Below, one piece after another: positions 43,052 through 53,059 of a DNA stretch of 64,000 nt; within the stretch, counting starts at the first letter, position 1, and each line of letters starts with the position of its first letter. The stretch is from Myxococcus xanthus (lineage in GTDB: Bacteria > Myxococcota > Myxococcia > Myxococcales > Myxococcaceae). The position numbers were made by a program, and so were the translations under genes. The notes under the pieces were generated by a model that was not told the origin of the DNA, searched no databases, and saw only the letters and a list, made by a program, of their open reading frames with translations. The stretch is taken from contig NZ_FNOH01000009.1 of assembly GCF_900106535.1 (NCBI RefSeq), forward strand, positions 283,931-347,930, written 5' to 3'.

Positions 43052-45142
43052 TCAGTCCTTGACGGGCGTGGCCTTGAGGGCCGCCTTGCCTTCCTTCACA
43101 TAGACCTGGAAGCGCACCGTCTTGCACGCGTACTTCTGGACGAGCTGCTCCTTGTTCTTGCGGAGCTTCTGCACGAACTTGTCGTACGTCAGGCCGTCGG
43201 CCGCTTCGCCACACCGCTCACGGGTGGTGAGGAACTCGCGGAAGACCTCCTGGAAGTGCTGCTCGTCGGTGAGCGCCACCGCGGAGTTGCCCAGGCCCGG
43301 CAGCGGAATCGCGGCGGGCTGAGGGGCGGAGCGCGGCGGCGGCATGGGGATGGCGTCCGACGTCGGAGGCCGCGCGCTGGCTTGGAGCAGCTCGCGCGGA
43401 ATCGCCGCCACGCGCGTCGTCTCCGGGCTGTCCGGTGCGGCCTGGGAGGCCGCCAGGGCGAAGGGGTCCGCCGCTTGCTGCAGCGAGTACGCCGCCGTGG
43501 GCTGGTCCTCGAAGGCGAACGCTCCCCGGCGAGGCGACGCGGGCGACAGCGGCTCGGGCCCACCGAAGGACTCGGGTGAGGACTCGAACGGCATCGCCCC
43601 CACGTGCGCGGGCTGCTGCTGCGGCGGCGCGGGGAACGGGAACGCCTCGGCCGAGCCGAAGGGGTCCGCCGCGGGCGGGGGCGCCGGAGGGGCAAAGGCA
43701 AACGGGTCCGCCGCGGGGGCCGGAGGCGGAGCCGGCGGGGCGAACGCGAATGGATCGCCCATGGGAGCCTGCGCCGTTCGCGAATTCGCGAACGGGTCTC
43801 CCGACGGCGGCGGCGCGAAGGCGAACGGGTCCGCGGCGGGTGCCGGAGCCGGAGCGGCCGGCGGCGCGAAGGCGAACGGGTCGGCGGCGGGCGCGGGAGC
43901 GGCGGGCGGCGGCGCGAAGGCGAACGGGTCCGCGGCGGGTGCCGGAGCAGCGGGCGGCGGCGCGAAGGCGAACGGGTCCGCGGCGGGCGGCGGCGCGAAA
44001 GCGAACGGGTCGGCGGCGGGCGCGGGGGCCGGCGGCGGCGTGACTGCGGCCGGCGCAGGCGCGGAGGCCATGGCGGCCGACAGGCTCAGCGTGTCGGAGC
44101 TGCCACTGGACGCCTCCGCGTCAGCCGCCTTGCGGCCGGAGCCCATCATCAGCGTCCACAGGAGGCTCAGGCCCAGCAGGCCCGCCAGGGCGAACAGCGC
44201 GTTCTGCTGATACGCGGCCAGCATGCCCAGCACCGGCTGCGTGCTGGCGATCGCGAGCACCTCCAGCGGCGTGCTGGCCAGCGCGCGGCGCGCGCCCACC
44301 ATCAACGGCGCGTTCCCCCCCAGGGGGTCATTCTGGGTGAAGACGGGCAACGCCACCGGGCCCAGCTCCAGGAACTTGCCGGTGCTCAGCACCACGCCCG
44401 AGGCATCCGCGGCGACCTTCGTCAGCGAGCCTTCCGCCAGCAGCTTCTGCGGACCGGCGACGCCCGCCAGCGCGTCGCCCTTCACCAGCGCCAGCGCGGC
44501 CGCGCCCGACGCCTGGACGGCGGCCTCCAGCGCACCCTCGTCCAGCAGCGGCGCGCCCAGCACCAGCGTCACCGCGGGCGCCCCGGCGTTCCACGACAGC
44601 GGCACCGCGGCGAACGCATGCGGCGCACCGAAGGCATCCACCACGCTGGCCCCGGACTTGACGAGGCTCACCACGTCCAGCTTCGCCGCGTCCGAGGACG
44701 GCTCGGCCCCGGCCACCGCGTGGAACTGCGTGTCCTGGGCGACCACGGCCACCACCGCGCCCTTGAGTTCCTGGGGAATCAAGCCTTCGACGGCGCTGCG
44801 CACCGCGGCGAAGCGCTCGGCGGTGAAGGCGCGGGCGGCGGCGGCATCCACCTCGACGCGCTCGCGCTCACGCTCACGCTGGTTGCGCGGCGCGGGCTGC
44901 TCCGGAAGCGGCGGCGCGGCGACGGACACCACTTCCGGCATGGCCGCGAGCTTCAGCGCCAGCGACTGCACTTCGGCACGACGAGAATCCACACGGCGCG
45001 CCACCTCGGCGGCGCCCGCGGAAGCCTGGGCCGATGCACCGGCGACGGCGCGCTCGCGCAGCGGTCCCGACAGCATCGGCAGATGAGCAACGCCCAGTCC
45101 GATGACCAGGAATGCGAAGACGAGGAACTTGAGGCGGACCAT
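43052..45142 (-). CDS. Membrane-anchored protein with Pro/Ala DPFAFAPP repeats
   Basis: Protein of 696 aa. The N-terminus has a membrane helix (MVRLKFLVFAFLVIGLGVA), then an extracytoplasmic region (about 25-315) that looks like a double-Cache/GAF-like sensor, then a second helix (NALFALAGLLGLSLLWTLMM). The cytoplasmic half has seven DPFAFAPP units plus variants in Pro/Ala spacers, then a charged C-terminal domain (about 625-696) with Cys pair and Lys-rich end. It resembles sensor-plus-disordered-tail scaffolds found in myxobacteria. The start at 45142 is preferred; the longer frame is antisense-like. No enzymatic motif. Confidence 0.75.
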   Translation of the reverse strand: MVRLKFLVFAFLVIGLGVAHLPMLSGPLRERAVAGASAQASAGAAEVARRVDSRRAEVQSLALKLAAMPEVVSVAAPPLPEQPAPRNQRERERERVEVDAAAARAFTAERFAAVRSAVEGLIPQELKGAVVAVVAQDTQFHAVAGAEPSSDAAKLDVVSLVKSGASVVDAFGAPHAFAAVPLSWNAGAPAVTLVLGAPLLDEGALEAAVQASGAAALALVKGDALAGVAGPQKLLAEGSLTKVAADASGVVLSTGKFLELGPVALPVFTQNDPLGGNAPLMVGARRALASTPLEVLAIASTQPVLGMLAAYQQNALFALAGLLGLSLLWTLMMGSGRKAADAEASSGSSDTLSLSAAMASAPAPAAVTPPPAPAPAADPFAFAPPPAADPFAFAPPPAAPAPAADPFAFAPPPAAPAPAADPFAFAPPAAPAPAPAADPFAFAPPPSGDPFANSRTAQAPMGDPFAFAPPAPPPAPAADPFAFAPPAPPPAADPFGSAEAFPFPAPPQQQPAHVGAMPFESSPESFGGPEPLSPASPRRGAFAFEDQPTAAYSLQQAADPFALAASQAAPDSPETTRVAAIPRELLQASARPPTSDAIPMPPPRSAPQPAAIPLPGLGNSAVALTDEQHFQEVFREFLTTRERCGEAADGLTYDKFVQKLRKNKEQLVQKYACKTVRFQVYVKEGKAALKATPVKD
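43650..44040 (-). repeat. In-frame repeats encoding DPFAFAPP units
   Basis: Seven copies of DPFAFAPP with two degenerate ones (DPFANS, DPFGSA), separated by Pro/Ala runs. The DNA repeat reads gcgaaggcgaacgggtc on the plus strand. Such arrays change in copy number by slippage. The encoded region should be disordered. Confidence 0.9.
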
Positions 45143-45227
45143 CGCCGTCCTTTTAGCCCGAGGTTGAAGGGTTCCGCTTATAGCGTTCACCGTTCCGCCC
45201 CAGCAAGATTCGGGCACTGGACAAGAC

Positions 45228-45267
45228 GAGCCCGGCCGCCAGGTGTACGACCTGGGTGGCCGGGCTC
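45228..45267 (-). terminator. Long hairpin terminator after HPF
   Basis: GAGCCCGGCC/GGCCGGGCTC outer arms plus inner CCAGGT/ACCTGG pairing, 20 bases beyond the stop at 45287. Read on the minus strand it ends in tcgtcttgt. Confidence 0.65.
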
Positions 45268-45286
45268 TTGCTACCGCCAACCGCGA

Positions 45287-45646
45287 TTAGTAGGTGGGAA
45301 CGTCGACCGCCACGTCCTCGGGCAGGCCGTTGGTATGAACGTCGCGCCGCTTCCCCAGCATGCGCTTGAGGCTCGTCTCCAACCGGTCACGCGATGCGTC
45401 GATGGCGGGGAACAACGAGTCCGCCGTCTCCGTCACGTGCACCGAGGAGAGCCCGGGCAGTCGCACCGTGACCCGGCATTCCTTGTCCATGCCGCCCTTG
45501 GGCCCGTTGGTGTCCACCAGCGAGATGTCGATTTCCGCTGCCTCGTCATCCGCGAACCGTTCGATATGGCGCACCAGGTGTTCGTCGACATACGACTTGA
45601 GAGCATCCGACAGGTTCAGGTGCACTCCACGCAGCAACACCTTCAT
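45287..45646 (-). CDS. Ribosome hibernation/stabilisation factor, HPF/RaiA family
   Basis: Protein of 119 aa with the short HPF/YfiA fold: MKVLLRGVHLNLSDALKSYV at the start, HLVRHIERFADDEAAEIDISL, then VRLPGLSSVHVTETADSLFPAIDASRDRLETSLKR in parts. These proteins bind the 30S decoding centre in stationary phase to silence ribosomes. It lacks the long C-terminal dimerisation tail, so it resembles the short form. Single-gene unit with its own terminator. Confidence 0.9.
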   Translation of the reverse strand: MKVLLRGVHLNLSDALKSYVDEHLVRHIERFADDEAAEIDISLVDTNGPKGGMDKECRVTVRLPGLSSVHVTETADSLFPAIDASRDRLETSLKRMLGKRRDVHTNGLPEDVAVDVPTY

Positions 45647-45815
45647 GGCATTTCCTCCGAGCCCAAAGATGGGCAGCCTGACGCCCGGTGGTGAGCCACC
45701 CCCTGCCCATTAATGGAGCCCGCCTGACGCTCCCCTGCTCTCCGGCCGGGTGGGCAGCGAAGCGCTCGCATCCGGGAAGGACGAATCCCCACCGCCGCGC
45801 GGGTTTCTCAAGGGC

Positions 45816-46178
45816 ATGGGCGCCGAACGAATCAAGGTCTTGCTGGTCGAGGACGACGGGGACAGCCGGGAGCTGCTGGCGGAGCTGCTGGAGTCGGAGT
45901 TCGACGTGAAGACGGCCACGGATGGCTTGGCCGGCCTCGAGATGTTCGAGGCCGAGCACCCGGACGTGGTGGTGACGGACGAATCCCTCCCAGGCATGTG
46001 CGGCACCGAGCTCGCGCAGAAGGTCAAGGAGCGCGAGCCCCGGGCCCGCGTCATCCTCGTGTCCGGTTACACACAGGTGCAGGGCTCCGAACACTGTGAC
46101 GTGGTGCTGCGCAAGCCCATCGACGTGGAACGCCTCAGCGCCGCGGTGTGCAGGCTGGGCGACGAAGCTCGACACTGA
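45816..46178 (+). CDS. Stand-alone receiver-domain response regulator
   Basis: Receiver domain of 120 aa without an output domain. It has the acidic pair (VLLVEDDGDSREL), phospho-acceptor Asp in VVVTDESLPG and the conserved Lys in VVLRKPID. The ATG at 45816 begins right at the receiver fold and has aaggg upstream; a GTG at 45750 would add a 22-residue tail. CheY-like proteins of this kind relay phosphate or bind partners. No kinase adjoins it. Confidence 0.85.
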   Translation: MGAERIKVLLVEDDGDSRELLAELLESEFDVKTATDGLAGLEMFEAEHPDVVVTDESLPGMCGTELAQKVKEREPRARVILVSGYTQVQGSEHCDVVLRKPIDVERLSAAVCRLGDEARH

Positions 46179-46262
46179 ACGAAGTGACGGGCCCCGGGTG
46201 CCGTTCCACGGAACCCAGACCTACTATTTCCCTCCAGACACCCACGGGCAGGAGGGACGGCG

Positions 46263-46745
46263 ATGAAATACTGTGCGAGGTGCGGCTCCGAGTATCAGGA
46301 CGGCGTCAACGCGTGCGCTGACTGTCCAGGCAACCCGCTCCTCGTGAGCGCGGAGGAGATGCGCAGCAGGGGGCTGCCGCTCCCGCATGAGCTGGATACC
46401 CGCATCTTCGTCCGGGCTGGCTCCGCAGAGGACCCCTTCACCGCCGAGGTCTACGCGCAGCTCCTCCAGGACGCGAACATCCCCGTCCTGGTGCGCGCTG
46501 GCCGCTCGGGCGTCGTGGACAAGCTGACCACCGGCAACGTGCTGCCCTGGTGGGAAATCCACGTCCCCGCCGACCAGCAGGTCCGGGCCGCGACGCTGAT
46601 TGAGCAGGAGCGCCTGCGGGAGCTGGCCACCAACGACGAGGCCGCGGCCGCCGCCGAGGCCGAGGAGCGGGAGACCGAATCTCCCGCCGCTGAGGCCAAG
46701 GAGCGGGAGACCGAATCCCCCGCCACGCCGCCACCGGCCTACTGA
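46263..46745 (+). CDS. Zinc-ribbon plus DUF2007-like protein
   Basis: Protein of 160 aa. An N-terminal zinc ribbon has four Cys (YCARCGSEY, CADCPGNP). The middle (about 45-115) matches the 'putative signal transducing' DUF2007 pattern: EDPFTAEVYAQLLQDANIPV, then WWEIHVPADQQVRAATLIEQ. The last 40 residues are a Glu/Ala repeat (EERETESPAAEA twice). Function unknown. The start follows caggaggga. Confidence 0.75.
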   Translation: MKYCARCGSEYQDGVNACADCPGNPLLVSAEEMRSRGLPLPHELDTRIFVRAGSAEDPFTAEVYAQLLQDANIPVLVRAGRSGVVDKLTTGNVLPWWEIHVPADQQVRAATLIEQERLRELATNDEAAAAAEAEERETESPAAEAKERETESPATPPPAY

Positions 46746-46751
46746 ACGCGC

Positions 46752-47717
46752 TCAGGGCACCGGGCGCGCCACCGAGCCGCCGCTCGCCACATCGGGGCGG
46801 CGCGGCTCGAAGAGGCTGACGCCCGTCACCCTCCACTTCGAATAGCGGCCGTTGCGGGCCAGGAACGTCTCCAGGTCCTCGTCCACCACGCGATTGTAGC
46901 CGCCGCGAGAGGCGTGGCGCAGGTACGTGCGCTTCTTGCGCTGCACCACGAAGCCCAGGTGGGTGATGCGGGTGACCTTCAGCGGCAGGTCCTCGCGCAT
47001 CACCACCAGGATGGTGCCCGAGGGGATGTCGCGCGCGTGCGCCATCACCCGCTCCAGGGGCAGCATGTTCAGCGGGTACGTGCCCACCACATGCTGCGCC
47101 TTGGGCAGGCCCAGCGCCTGCGACGAGCGCGACTGCCAGGAGACCTTCGTCAGCGACTTCGTCACCGTGACGGCGTCATCCCCCGCGTAGCGCCGCGTCA
47201 CATCCGTCAGGAAGCCCTTGCGGATGTTGTTGGGCAGCCACTGCGCCTCCATGAGGTGGTTGCGGTCCTCATAGGTGGGCGAGCTCGCGTAGCGGATGCG
47301 CTCGAGCAGCGGCGCCACCTCGTCCTCGCTGCCCGCGAGGCTCAGCGCCATCGACTGCTCCACGAAGGTGAGGCAGTCCACCGCGTCCAGCCGGAAGGTG
47401 GGGTCGGGGTCCACGCCCTGGCCCTCGCCCAGCGGCGACAGGACGTAGGGCGTGTTGATGAAGCGCTCGCTCATCCGCAGCAGCCGCCCGGCCAGCGGCG
47501 CGTCCGCGTCCTCCGACACGAGCGCGGCGCGCGCCTCCGCGCTGAGCCCCACCCAACCATTGGGTTTCGCCGGACGGGCCGTGGCGAGCTGCTTGGACGC
47601 CGAGGGCGACTCCAGGAGCGCTTCGGCACCGGGCCGGGTGTCCACGTCCTCCAGGGGCGTGGGGACCGCGGGCGCCTGCGACAGCAGGGCCGCGGCCAGG
47701 ACCGCGACGACCTTCAT
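46752..47717 (-). CDS. DUF1460 N-acetylmuramoyl-L-alanine amidase-like protein
   Basis: Exported protein of 321 aa with signal MKVVAVLAAALLSQAPAVP. The DUF1460 core has the Cys-His layout of NlpC/P60-like peptidases: FINTPYVLSPLG, then FRLDAVDCLTFVEQSMALSL (candidate nucleophile Cys), and RITHLGFVVQR (candidate His). Proteins of this family recycle or remodel peptidoglycan fragments. It overlaps the HEAT-repeat gene upstream by four bases (ATGA), so the two are co-translated. Confidence 0.82.
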   Translation of the reverse strand: MKVVAVLAAALLSQAPAVPTPLEDVDTRPGAEALLESPSASKQLATARPAKPNGWVGLSAEARAALVSEDADAPLAGRLLRMSERFINTPYVLSPLGEGQGVDPDPTFRLDAVDCLTFVEQSMALSLAGSEDEVAPLLERIRYASSPTYEDRNHLMEAQWLPNNIRKGFLTDVTRRYAGDDAVTVTKSLTKVSWQSRSSQALGLPKAQHVVGTYPLNMLPLERVMAHARDIPSGTILVVMREDLPLKVTRITHLGFVVQRKKRTYLRHASRGGYNRVVDEDLETFLARNGRYSKWRVTGVSLFEPRRPDVASGGSVARPVP

Positions 47718-48697
47718 TGCGCGACACCCGCCTTGCGGAGGATGGCCTTGCGCCGGTCGTCACGCAGTTGGAGCGTCTCCAGCTCCCGCTCGTACGCGAG
47801 CTTCTCGTCGGACTTCGCGTTCCACGACGCCAGCACCAGCCACTCCAACATCGACGCGTCCCCGCCCTCGTGGAGGATGCGGGCGGCGCCGGCGGCCAGC
47901 GCGCGGTCCTTGTCCTCCAGCAGCGGCTTGAGCGCGGGCGAAGCCTTCTTCGCGCTGACGCCTTCGTAGAGCTCCAGGCCCTGCCGGCGCACGAAGCGGT
48001 CGTCCGAGCCGAGCAGCTTGCCCGCGAAGGCGAAGCCCTCCGGCGAGCCCAGCCGGCACAGGCCGCGCGCCGCCGCGAAGCGGGTGCTCTCCGAATCGCT
48101 GGCGAGGAACTCCTTGAGGGCCGGCGCCTGCTTGGCGTCCCCGGCCTCCCCCGCGGCGGCGAGCAGGGCCGCGCGCACCTCCACCTCCGGCTCTTTCCGG
48201 GCGGTCTTCACCAACAGGGCGCCCATCTTCGGATTGCGTGAGGCGCCCAGGGCCCGCGCCGCCTCGCGGCGGACCCCGCTGCTCTTGTCCTCCAGCAGCG
48301 GCACCAGCACCTGGGTGAGCCGGCTGTTGAGCTTCGCCAGGCCCTGCGCGGCATACATCCGCACCGCGCTGTCCTCATCCGACGCCAGGCCCGCCAGGGT
48401 GGGCTCGGCGGCGCGCGTTCCCAGCCCCGCAAGCACCGCGGTGAGGTTGCGGCGCAGCCGCTCCTCGTGGACGGTGCGCAGCGTGGTGGCGATTTCCCGG
48501 GCCGCGTAGGCCTCCTCGCGCAGGAAACGCAGGCGGGAGACGGCCGCGGGGACGGCGCCCCCCTGCACCACGGCCTGGATGACCGCGTCCGTGTCCGCGC
48601 GCCGGGAGTTCCGTTTGGCGGCGGACGCCGGGCCGGACAGGGCGGTCCAGGGGAGGAGCAGCGAGAGCAGGAGGACGAGGCGGACGGACGGAGGCAC
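47714..48697 (-). CDS. Exported HEAT-repeat protein
   Basis: Protein of about 327 aa made of HEAT-type helical pairs (for example AVRMYAAQGLAKLNSRLTQV, GVRREAARALGASRNPKMGA, TRFAAARGLCRLGSPEGFA). The GTG at 48697 is chosen because it opens directly on a signal-like sequence (VPPSVRLVLLLSLLLPWTALSGPASA); an ATG at 48745 or 48769 would put 16-24 polar residues before it. It is first in a two-gene unit with the DUF1460 protein. Likely a periplasmic scaffold. Confidence 0.75.
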   Translation of the reverse strand: MPPSVRLVLLLSLLLPWTALSGPASAAKRNSRRADTDAVIQAVVQGGAVPAAVSRLRFLREEAYAAREIATTLRTVHEERLRRNLTAVLAGLGTRAAEPTLAGLASDEDSAVRMYAAQGLAKLNSRLTQVLVPLLEDKSSGVRREAARALGASRNPKMGALLVKTARKEPEVEVRAALLAAAGEAGDAKQAPALKEFLASDSESTRFAAARGLCRLGSPEGFAFAGKLLGSDDRFVRRQGLELYEGVSAKKASPALKPLLEDKDRALAAGAARILHEGGDASMLEWLVLASWNAKSDEKLAYERELETLQLRDDRRKAILRKAGVAQ

Positions 48698-48846
48698 GGG
48701 CCCCCGACGATGGCAAGGGCGGCGCCGGCCGTCAAAGTCCCGCCCCATGCCCGGTTCCCCGGCCGGCACGTCTGCCCGATTCTTGACCCTCCAGGGGGCG
48801 ATTGATACGACCGCCAGGTTTCACCTCTCTCTCAAGGCGCCACCCT

Positions 48847-49163
48847 ATGAAGAAGCTGATGGCGTTGGTGGCGGTGTCGGGGACGCTCACCGCGTGCGGC
48901 CCCGTGAAGTCCACCGCGAACATCCTCGACGCTGAAGTGCAGATTCAGGCCGCGCGCACCGCCGGGGCGGAGAAGCTCGCGCCCTACGAGTGGACCGCGG
49001 CCAACCTGTACATCGGCAAGGCCCGCGAGGAGGTGGGGTACTCCGACTATCAAGCCGGCGTCGACTTCGCCGTGAAGGCCTCCCGCTACGCCAACGAGGC
49101 CCGCGAGAAGGCCATGGCCGTGGCCGGAAGCACCGAGCCCGGCGGCCGTACTCCGAACCCGTG

Positions 49164-49164
<1 letters not shown>
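48847..49164 (+). CDS. DUF4398-like lipoprotein
   Basis: Lipoprotein of 105 aa. Signal MKKLMALVAVSGTLTACG with the lipidated Cys at residue 17. The rest is helical, with EVQIQAARTAGAEKLAPYEW and TAANLYIGKAREEVGYSDYQ, the pattern of DUF4398. Such proteins often precede an OmpA-type protein, as here: its stop overlaps the start of the next gene by one base (TGATG). They probably work together in tethering the outer membrane to peptidoglycan. Confidence 0.8.
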
Positions 49165-50591
<1,427 letters not shown>

Positions 50592-50600
50592 CAACCGCCC

Positions 50601-50670
50601 TGCCCCGGCCGCACCTGGCCGGGGCACGACGCACCAGACGCCTCCGGGGCCTCGCGCCTGCGGAGGCGTC
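50601..50670 (+). terminator. Two tandem hairpins ending the OmpA unit
   Basis: TGCCCCGGCC/GGCCGGGGCA (50601-50626) followed by GACGCCTCC/GGAGGCGTC (50637-50670) and gtcgttt. The second, with its T-rich tail, looks like the real terminator; both may also serve the converging truD gene. Confidence 0.6.
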
Positions 50671-50683
50671 GTCGTTTCGGGGC

Positions 50684-51718
50684 TCAGCCGTCCTTGAGCA
50701 GCTCGTGGAGGACCTCGGTGGCATACGCGCCCCGAGGCAACTCGAAGGTGAGCCAGAGGTCCTCGCCGTCCGCCGTCTTCTCCGCGGTCAGCTCGGGCGA
50801 GCCCAGGCGGACGCGGTAGGGGCGGCGGCTGCCTTCCGTCTCACCACCGCCGCGCTTGAAGTCCTCCGGCGTGACGCCCGCTTCCGCCAGCAGCCGCGCC
50901 TCGAGCTCGGCCACGGCTCCGGCGGAGGCCGTCATCTTCGGCCCGAAGAGCGGGCCTGCCGGGCTCACCTCGAAGGAGGCCACGCGGGGGCCGTCCACCT
51001 CGGGTGACTCGCACACGAAGAGGCCGCCCGTCTCCTCCTTGCGCAGCACGTCGCCGGCGAGCGCGGTGGCCAGCGTCCCCGCGTGCAGCCGCGCCGCCAG
51101 CGCCTGGTTGAAGAGGCGCGACTGGAAGGCGGACAGGTACAACTTGCGCTGGAAACGGTCCGGCCGCTTCGGCAGCCGCTGGCCCAGCACCAGCAGCCGG
51201 CCCAGGTCGGCGTTGTCCCCTGCCCGGCCGAAGCGCTGCTCGCCGAAGTAGTTGGGCACGCCCTGCGCCACCAACCGGGAGAACGTCTCCCGCGCCGCGC
51301 CGGAATCCTTCACGTCGCGCAGGCGCAGGCGGAAGCGGTTGCCCCGCAGGTGCCCGGTGCGGAGCTTGTTGCCGTGGCGCTTCGTCCACAGCACCTGGAC
51401 GCCGTCCAAGGCGAACTCCGGCACCTTCGGCTCGGCGCGCGCGGGCACGGACACCAACTGCCGGGTGATGGCGTGCCGGTCCTTCATCCCCGCCACGCCA
51501 ATGTCATCCTCGGACACGCCCAGTGACGCGGCCAGCGCGCGCACCAGCTCGCGCGTGTCACGGCCCCGCTTCTCCACCCAGAGGTAGAGGTGCTCGCCCT
51601 CGCCGGAAGGCAGGTAGGCGGGAACCTCCTCGACCTCGAAGTCCTCGGGAACCAGCTTGAAGGCGCCCCCACAGCCGGGCACCTCCGCCGTCAGGCGCGG
51701 CCAACCAGAATCCGTCAC
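50684..51718 (-). CDS. truD: tRNA pseudouridine synthase D
   Basis: Protein of 344 aa of the TruD family, which makes pseudouridine 13 in tRNA. Catalytic Asp80 lies in GVAGMKDRHAITRQ. Other motifs are FKLVPEDFEVEEVPAYLPSG, LWVEKRGRDTREL, NYFGEQRFGRAGDN and LSAFQSRLFNQALAARL. Its start overlaps the stop of the DUF4388 gene by four bases (ATGA), so it is the last gene of a small operon with the DsbA-like and DUF4388 genes. Confidence 0.93.
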   Translation of the reverse strand: MTDSGWPRLTAEVPGCGGAFKLVPEDFEVEEVPAYLPSGEGEHLYLWVEKRGRDTRELVRALAASLGVSEDDIGVAGMKDRHAITRQLVSVPARAEPKVPEFALDGVQVLWTKRHGNKLRTGHLRGNRFRLRLRDVKDSGAARETFSRLVAQGVPNYFGEQRFGRAGDNADLGRLLVLGQRLPKRPDRFQRKLYLSAFQSRLFNQALAARLHAGTLATALAGDVLRKEETGGLFVCESPEVDGPRVASFEVSPAGPLFGPKMTASAGAVAELEARLLAEAGVTPEDFKRGGGETEGSRRPYRVRLGSPELTAEKTADGEDLWLTFELPRGAYATEVLHELLKDG

Positions 51719-53052
51719 GATACCTCGAGCGTGGACAGCAGTTCCTTCACGCGGCGGGCCAGGTCCTCGTCCGCGCGTGACTCCAGCAACTCACCGGCCT
51801 GGAAGAGCAGGAAGAACATCATGTCGCTGAGCGCCTGCCTGAAGGTCGCCAGGGGCTCACTGCCCAACTGCGCGCGGTGGCGCTCGAAGCTCTCGATGAG
51901 CTTGTTCTCCGGGAGGCTGCCATCCGGAGCGAAGGCCAGCCCTTCCAGCACCGGCGACGACGACAGGCCCTGACCGGAGAGGGCCGCGTTGGCCGCGGCG
52001 ATGAACTCGCGATCCATGCCCTGCTTGGCCACCTCGTCGCGAATCTCCCGGAAGATGAAGTTGAAGACGCGGGCCACCGGGCGCGGATCCACCGTCACCA
52101 CCGGGCGCGCGGGCGCGCGGGCCGGAGCCTGCGCCGTGCGTTCGGACGGCTGGGGAATCGGCGTCGGGACGCCCGGGCCAGGAACCATCAGCGGCTTGTC
52201 CGTCACCGAGGCGAAGCCGCCCTCCAGCAGGCGGAAGACCACCTTGGTGACGTCGAACTCCGACAGGCGCGCGGCGTGCCCCAGCTCCAGAATCGTGCGT
52301 CGGCCGTCGAGCAGGCCCAGCACCCGGTCCTCGTCCTCCTCCAGCTTGCCGTCCGAGGCGCGCTTGCGCGTCACATACAGCCGGCCGTGGGAGATGCGCT
52401 TCCGGAAGTGCGCCATCTCGTCAATCTTCCGGATGCTGTCCATCAGCAGGCTCTGCGTGGACAGTTGGATGATGTGACCGGACTTGTCCTCCACCGGCTG
52501 GTCGATGAGGAAGAAGGTCCCCTCCCGGCACAGGACGATGGCGTGGAAGATTTCGCTCACCTGGTGGGTGACGCACTTGAAGAGGTCGTGCGACTTGAGC
52601 AGCCCCTTCTCCACCAGCGAGCGCCCCACCTTGGAGGGCGGTTGCTCACGCAGCGCCGCCTCCACCTGGGCGCGCTCCACGTAGCCCATCCGCACCAGCA
52701 CCTCGCCCAGCCGGTCGGCTGGGTCGTCGGAGGAGGCGCCGCGCACCTCACCCTCGCGCAGGGTGACGGAGCGCTCTCCGCCCGGCGAGTGCACGCGCAC
52801 CACGCCGCTCCAGCGCGACTGGCTGAGGAAGGCGATGAGGTCCGACAGCGGGAAGCCGCCCGCGTCCCCCGCAAGCACCACGCGCGGCAGCGGAATGGAG
52901 CCGCCCTCCGCGGGCGTACGGGAGAACACCAGCAGGTCGGGCGCCGTCGCCATCAGCGCGTACGTTCCCGAGCGCCCCGCCAGCGGTGAAGGCACATGCC
53001 GGTCCTCGGGGACGAGCTGCGCCGACGCGTCGATGCGGAAGCGGGGTGTCAT
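51715..53052 (-). CDS. DUF4388-containing protein
   Basis: Protein of 445 aa. Residues about 55-220 match the DUF4388 layout (FPLSDLIAFLSQSRWSGVVRV onward, with LGEVLVRMGYVERAQVEAAL, a short T2SS-ATPase-N-like motif). A second helical part (about 270-340) contains a winged-helix-like stretch (VLGLLDGRRTILELGHAARL). DUF4388 proteins are frequent in myxobacteria, often near regulators or motility genes, but have no known activity. Start at 53052, seven bases after the stop of the DsbA-like gene; it overlaps truD by four bases. Confidence 0.8.
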   Translation of the reverse strand: MTPRFRIDASAQLVPEDRHVPSPLAGRSGTYALMATAPDLLVFSRTPAEGGSIPLPRVVLAGDAGGFPLSDLIAFLSQSRWSGVVRVHSPGGERSVTLREGEVRGASSDDPADRLGEVLVRMGYVERAQVEAALREQPPSKVGRSLVEKGLLKSHDLFKCVTHQVSEIFHAIVLCREGTFFLIDQPVEDKSGHIIQLSTQSLLMDSIRKIDEMAHFRKRISHGRLYVTRKRASDGKLEEDEDRVLGLLDGRRTILELGHAARLSEFDVTKVVFRLLEGGFASVTDKPLMVPGPGVPTPIPQPSERTAQAPARAPARPVVTVDPRPVARVFNFIFREIRDEVAKQGMDREFIAAANAALSGQGLSSSPVLEGLAFAPDGSLPENKLIESFERHRAQLGSEPLATFRQALSDMMFFLLFQAGELLESRADEDLARRVKELLSTLEVS

Positions 53053-53059
53053 GGCGGCG

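Noticed and set aside
43650..44040. Tandem repeats as a CRISPR array
   Set aside because: Repeats are in-frame coding octapeptides with Pro/Ala spacers, not unique spacers of constant length.
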